Source: SpSt-398 sp041752235 (GTDB taxonomy: Bacteria; Bacteroidota; Bacteroidia; Chitinophagales; Chitinophagaceae). From it: a stretch of 64,000 nucleotides of DNA. The notes beneath the pieces were generated by a model, which was not told where the DNA came from, made no database searches, and was given only the letters and a program-made list of their open reading frames with translations. How positions within the stretch are numbered: the stretch's first letter is position 1; every line of letters begins with the position of its first letter. The stretch spans positions 124,001-188,000 of the forward strand of contig JBGSHM010000009.1 of NCBI GenBank assembly GCA_041752235.1. Reading direction: 5' to 3'. Below are positions 61,850 to 64,000 of this stretch, piece after piece. The position numbers were made by a program, and so were the translations under genes.

Positions 61850-63365
61850 GTGCGAAGTTATTAGTTAAAGCGAGTATTTCCTCAAGGATTTTTCGGTCGT
61901 TACTCAGTCTTGGCACTTTGTGCTGGCCGCCTAATTTCTCTTTGATTTTTAGCCATTCCTTGAAGGTGCCAATGGGAATGGATGTAACCAAGGGTAGCTC
62001 GAGTGCGATATCCTTGTATCGTTTTGCTTCGTAATCACTATTGATCTTCTTGAGTGAAGCATCCATTTCGATGGTGAATTGATGCAGATCGGCGGGTTCT
62101 TTTTCAAATTCAATCAGCCATTCATGGCAACCATTGTGCTGATCGGAGAAATAAACGGGTCCCGCTGTGTAATCACTGATCACCGCACCGGTTTTTTTAC
62201 AGGCTTCGGCAATGGCATGATCCGTATTGTCAACGATCACTTCTTCGCCAAAGGCATTGATAAAATGTTTGAGGCGGCCACTTACTTTGATGCGGAAAGG
62301 GTAGGTAGAAGTGAATTGAATGGTGTCACCTACCAGGTAACGCCAGAGACCACCATTGGTGCTGATGATCGGTGCGTAATTGCGACCGATCTCCACCTGA
62401 TCGAGGCCAATGGTTTGGGGATTTTCTTTTCCATATTCCCCAACGGGCATGAATTCATAAAATATACCATGATCAAGGAAGAGGAGCATGCCTTCATCAC
62501 CCGGGATATCCTGGGCGGCAAAAAATCCTTCGCTGGCATTATACATTTCCAGGTAGTGAATTTCTTTTCCAATGATCTTGCGGAATTGTTCACGGTATGG
62601 GGTGAAGGATACCCCGCCATGCATATACAATTCCAGGTGCGGCCACACTTCGCTGATGGTTTGTTTACCGGTGATCTCCAGTATGCGTTTGAAAAGCACC
62701 AGGGTCCAGGTAGGTACACCTGATATGGAGGTCACCACTTCATTGATGGTATTATGCGCCAGGTATTCGATCTTACTTTCCCATTCTTCCATGAGTGCGA
62801 TACTCAGATCGGGGGTTCGGAGCCAATGTCCCCAGAAAGGGGAGTTTTGAAGCAAGACAGCACTCAGATCACCATACTGGGCTTCGCTGTTCATGGGATT
62901 GATCGTATGGCTGCCACCAATGACCAATCCTTTGCCCGTTAGTAGTTCAGAATCGGGATTAGTGTTATAGTAAATGGTCAGTACATCCTTTGCAGCTTTG
63001 TAATGACAGTCATTCAGGCTTTCGTCACTTACAGGGATGAATTTGCTTTTTTCGCTGGTGGTGCCACTGCTTTTGGCAAACCAGAAGACCGGTGTATCCC
63101 AGAGAATGTTTTGTTCCCCTTCCATGATCCGTTGAATTTGCGGCTTAAGATCAGTGTATTCATGGATCGGGACTGTTTTTTTGAATTCACTGATCGAAAA
63201 AAGGGAAGGGAAGTTATACTGCCGACCGAATTCTGTGTATTGGGCCTGGGTGACCAATCCCTGCAATACATCCCGCTGTGCGTTGATGGGATTGTTCATC
63301 CAGGCTTCAATACGCCACATGCGCATACGGGCCAGGGAAGATATCGCGGGGCTAAGCAATTTCAT
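61842..63365 (-). CDS. GH3 auxin-responsive-type (JAR1-like) acyl-adenylating protein
   Basis: A 507-residue member of the GH3/JAR1 adenylating family (PF03321; unrelated to glycosidase family GH3). Motifs: FWFAKSSGTTSEKSKFIPVS (ATP P-loop-like motif I, ~93-112), YNASEGFFAAQD (motif II, ~283) and GDTIQFTSTYPFRIKVSGR (motif III, ~350). Plant members join amino acids to hormones through an acyl-AMP. The role in bacteria is unknown; conjugation of an acyl group to an amine is likely. Confidence 0.9.
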   Translation of the reverse strand: MKLLSPAISSLARMRMWRIEAWMNNPINAQRDVLQGLVTQAQYTEFGRQYNFPSLFSISEFKKTVPIHEYTDLKPQIQRIMEGEQNILWDTPVFWFAKSSGTTSEKSKFIPVSDESLNDCHYKAAKDVLTIYYNTNPDSELLTGKGLVIGGSHTINPMNSEAQYGDLSAVLLQNSPFWGHWLRTPDLSIALMEEWESKIEYLAHNTINEVVTSISGVPTWTLVLFKRILEITGKQTISEVWPHLELYMHGGVSFTPYREQFRKIIGKEIHYLEMYNASEGFFAAQDIPGDEGMLLFLDHGIFYEFMPVGEYGKENPQTIGLDQVEIGRNYAPIISTNGGLWRYLVGDTIQFTSTYPFRIKVSGRLKHFINAFGEEVIVDNTDHAIAEACKKTGAVISDYTAGPVYFSDQHNGCHEWLIEFEKEPADLHQFTIEMDASLKKINSDYEAKRYKDIALELPLVTSIPIGTFKEWLKIKEKLGGQHKVPRLSNDRKILEEILALTNNFAHP

Positions 63366-63426
63366 GTGGTGGAAAGATAGAATTATTTGGGAAAAAAACG
63401 TGAAATGAGTGAGGGGAATACTTTGA

Positions 63427-63970
63427 ATGGTCTGACCATAGAATTTAATTTTACGAATGAATTCTGTTGTGCCCCATGTGTATGCTCAAATCTATGTTCA
63501 CCTGGTATTTGTGGTGAAATTCAGGCAAGCTTTAATCAGTAAAGCGTGGAAGGATGAACTGTATATGTACATTACTGGAATCATTCAAAACAAACGCCAT
63601 AAAGTACTTGCTATAAACGGGGTAGAGGATCATATCCACATATTTGTAGGTCTTGCTCCGGTGGGGAGTATTTCCGAATTGGTAAAGGTGGTAAAGGTGG
63701 AGAGCACGAATTGGATCAATTCAAAGTGTCTTACCTCTGCTAAGTTTTCCTGGCAAATAGGATATGGTGCTTTTACTTATGCCAGGAGGGACTTAAATAT
63801 GGTGATTCGGTACATTGCAAATCAGGAAGTACATCATGCAAAAAAGAATTTTAGAGATGAATTTGTTGGCATGCTTCGAAAGCGAGGAATGGAGTATAAG
63901 GAGGAGCATATATTTCGGCCACCTTCTGATCATTGATGTGTGGTACAGGTATAGCGCTTCTGCGAAGCGC
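63427..63970. mobile_element. IS200-type insertion sequence, approximate limits
   Basis: A single-gene element without inverted repeats. The transposase is flanked by a small hairpin upstream (ATGGT CTG ACCAT, 63427-63439) and a perfect 7-bp hairpin downstream (GCGCTTC TGC GAAGCGC, 63954-63970). Such subterminal hairpins are how IS200/IS605 transposases recognise the ends. The exact ends are not determined. Confidence 0.6.
63457..63936 (+). CDS. tnpA: IS200/IS605-type Y1 transposase TnpA
   Basis: A 159-residue single-strand DNA transposase. It has the HUH metal motif in EDHIHIFVGL (~57-66), the nucleophilic Tyr in VIRYIANQEVHH (~128), and the family's opening VYAQIYVHLVFVVKFR. The gene is intact. 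The family also includes REP-associated (RAYT) enzymes; size and sequence favour the plain IS200 type. Confidence 0.88.
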   Translation: MNSVVPHVYAQIYVHLVFVVKFRQALISKAWKDELYMYITGIIQNKRHKVLAINGVEDHIHIFVGLAPVGSISELVKVVKVESTNWINSKCLTSAKFSWQIGYGAFTYARRDLNMVIRYIANQEVHHAKKNFRDEFVGMLRKRGMEYKEEHIFRPPSDH

Positions 63971-64000
63971 GGGTAGTTTCTGTAAGTTGGACGTACAAGT

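Noticed and set aside
61842..63365. Naming the acyl-adenylating protein a glycoside hydrolase because of the label GH3
   Set aside because: The GH3/JAR1 family is unrelated to glycosidase family 3; motifs here are adenylation motifs.

Overview
The window is chromosomal DNA of a Bacteroidota bacterium, most likely from the Chitinophagaceae. The evidence is a SusC/SusD pair, many SPII lipoproteins, a gliding-motility (type IX secretion) C-terminal domain, promoters of the TAnnTTTG type, weak or absent Shine-Dalgarno sequences, and three GH144 enzymes of the family founded on a Chitinophaga pinensis endo-beta-1,2-glucanase. I see no tRNA, rRNA or CRISPR array.

Layout. 1-3.4 kb: end of a susC gene, susD and a LamG lipoprotein, closed by a terminator. 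3.5-8 kb: a seven-haem cytochrome and a giant FG-GAP/ASPIC lipoprotein. 8-17.7 kb: two GH30 and three GH144 glycosidases with a type-IX-secreted Ig/PKD adhesin between them. 17.8-24.9 kb: an intracellular-type sugar cassette (Gfo/Idh/MocA oxidoreductase, SDR, ROK kinase, SIS isomerase, MetE-core protein, NagB-type deaminase, MBL-fold lactonase-like protein, DoxX). 25-35.5 kb: a GH15-like six-hairpin glycosidase, GH43, SGNH hydrolase, PhoD-like phosphatase and two GH3 beta-glucosidases. The first 35 kb therefore looks like one large saccharolytic region; I infer beta-glucans, possibly beta-1,2-linked, as substrate.

35.6-47.2 kb is housekeeping: rimP-nusA-infB, a parvulin chaperone, a PurF-type amidotransferase, a SixA-like phosphatase, a MurG-like glycosyltransferase, a 47-residue lipoprotein, a short unknown gene and an aminotransferase. 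47.4-52.3 kb holds a 1083-residue beta-propeller (sortilin/VPS10-like) protein, MsrB and adenylate kinase. 52.35-57.2 kb is a compact seven-gene minus-strand operon containing an MbnP/MbnH-type pair (copper protein plus MauG-like dihaem enzyme) with small Cys/His-rich partners. 57.3-63.4 kb carries PaaZ, an enoyl-CoA hydratase, an AlkA-type glycosylase, FabG and a GH3-auxin-type (acyl-adenylating) protein. The window ends in an IS200-type transposase.

The most unusual signal is not a gene. Twenty-three intergenic gaps hold hairpin or half-hairpin elements whose arms are short tandem arrays with a fixed 7-bp or 9-bp period. At least five unrelated unit sequences share this architecture (GTGAATA/GTGAGNN, TTATTGA, GGTCGGA, CACGGATTA, and a GC-rich CGC type bounded by ACCGCC and GGCGGT). 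They abut stop codons repeatedly. One copy is interrupted by a 149-bp element made of four REP-like hairpins and flanked by a 29-bp direct duplication.
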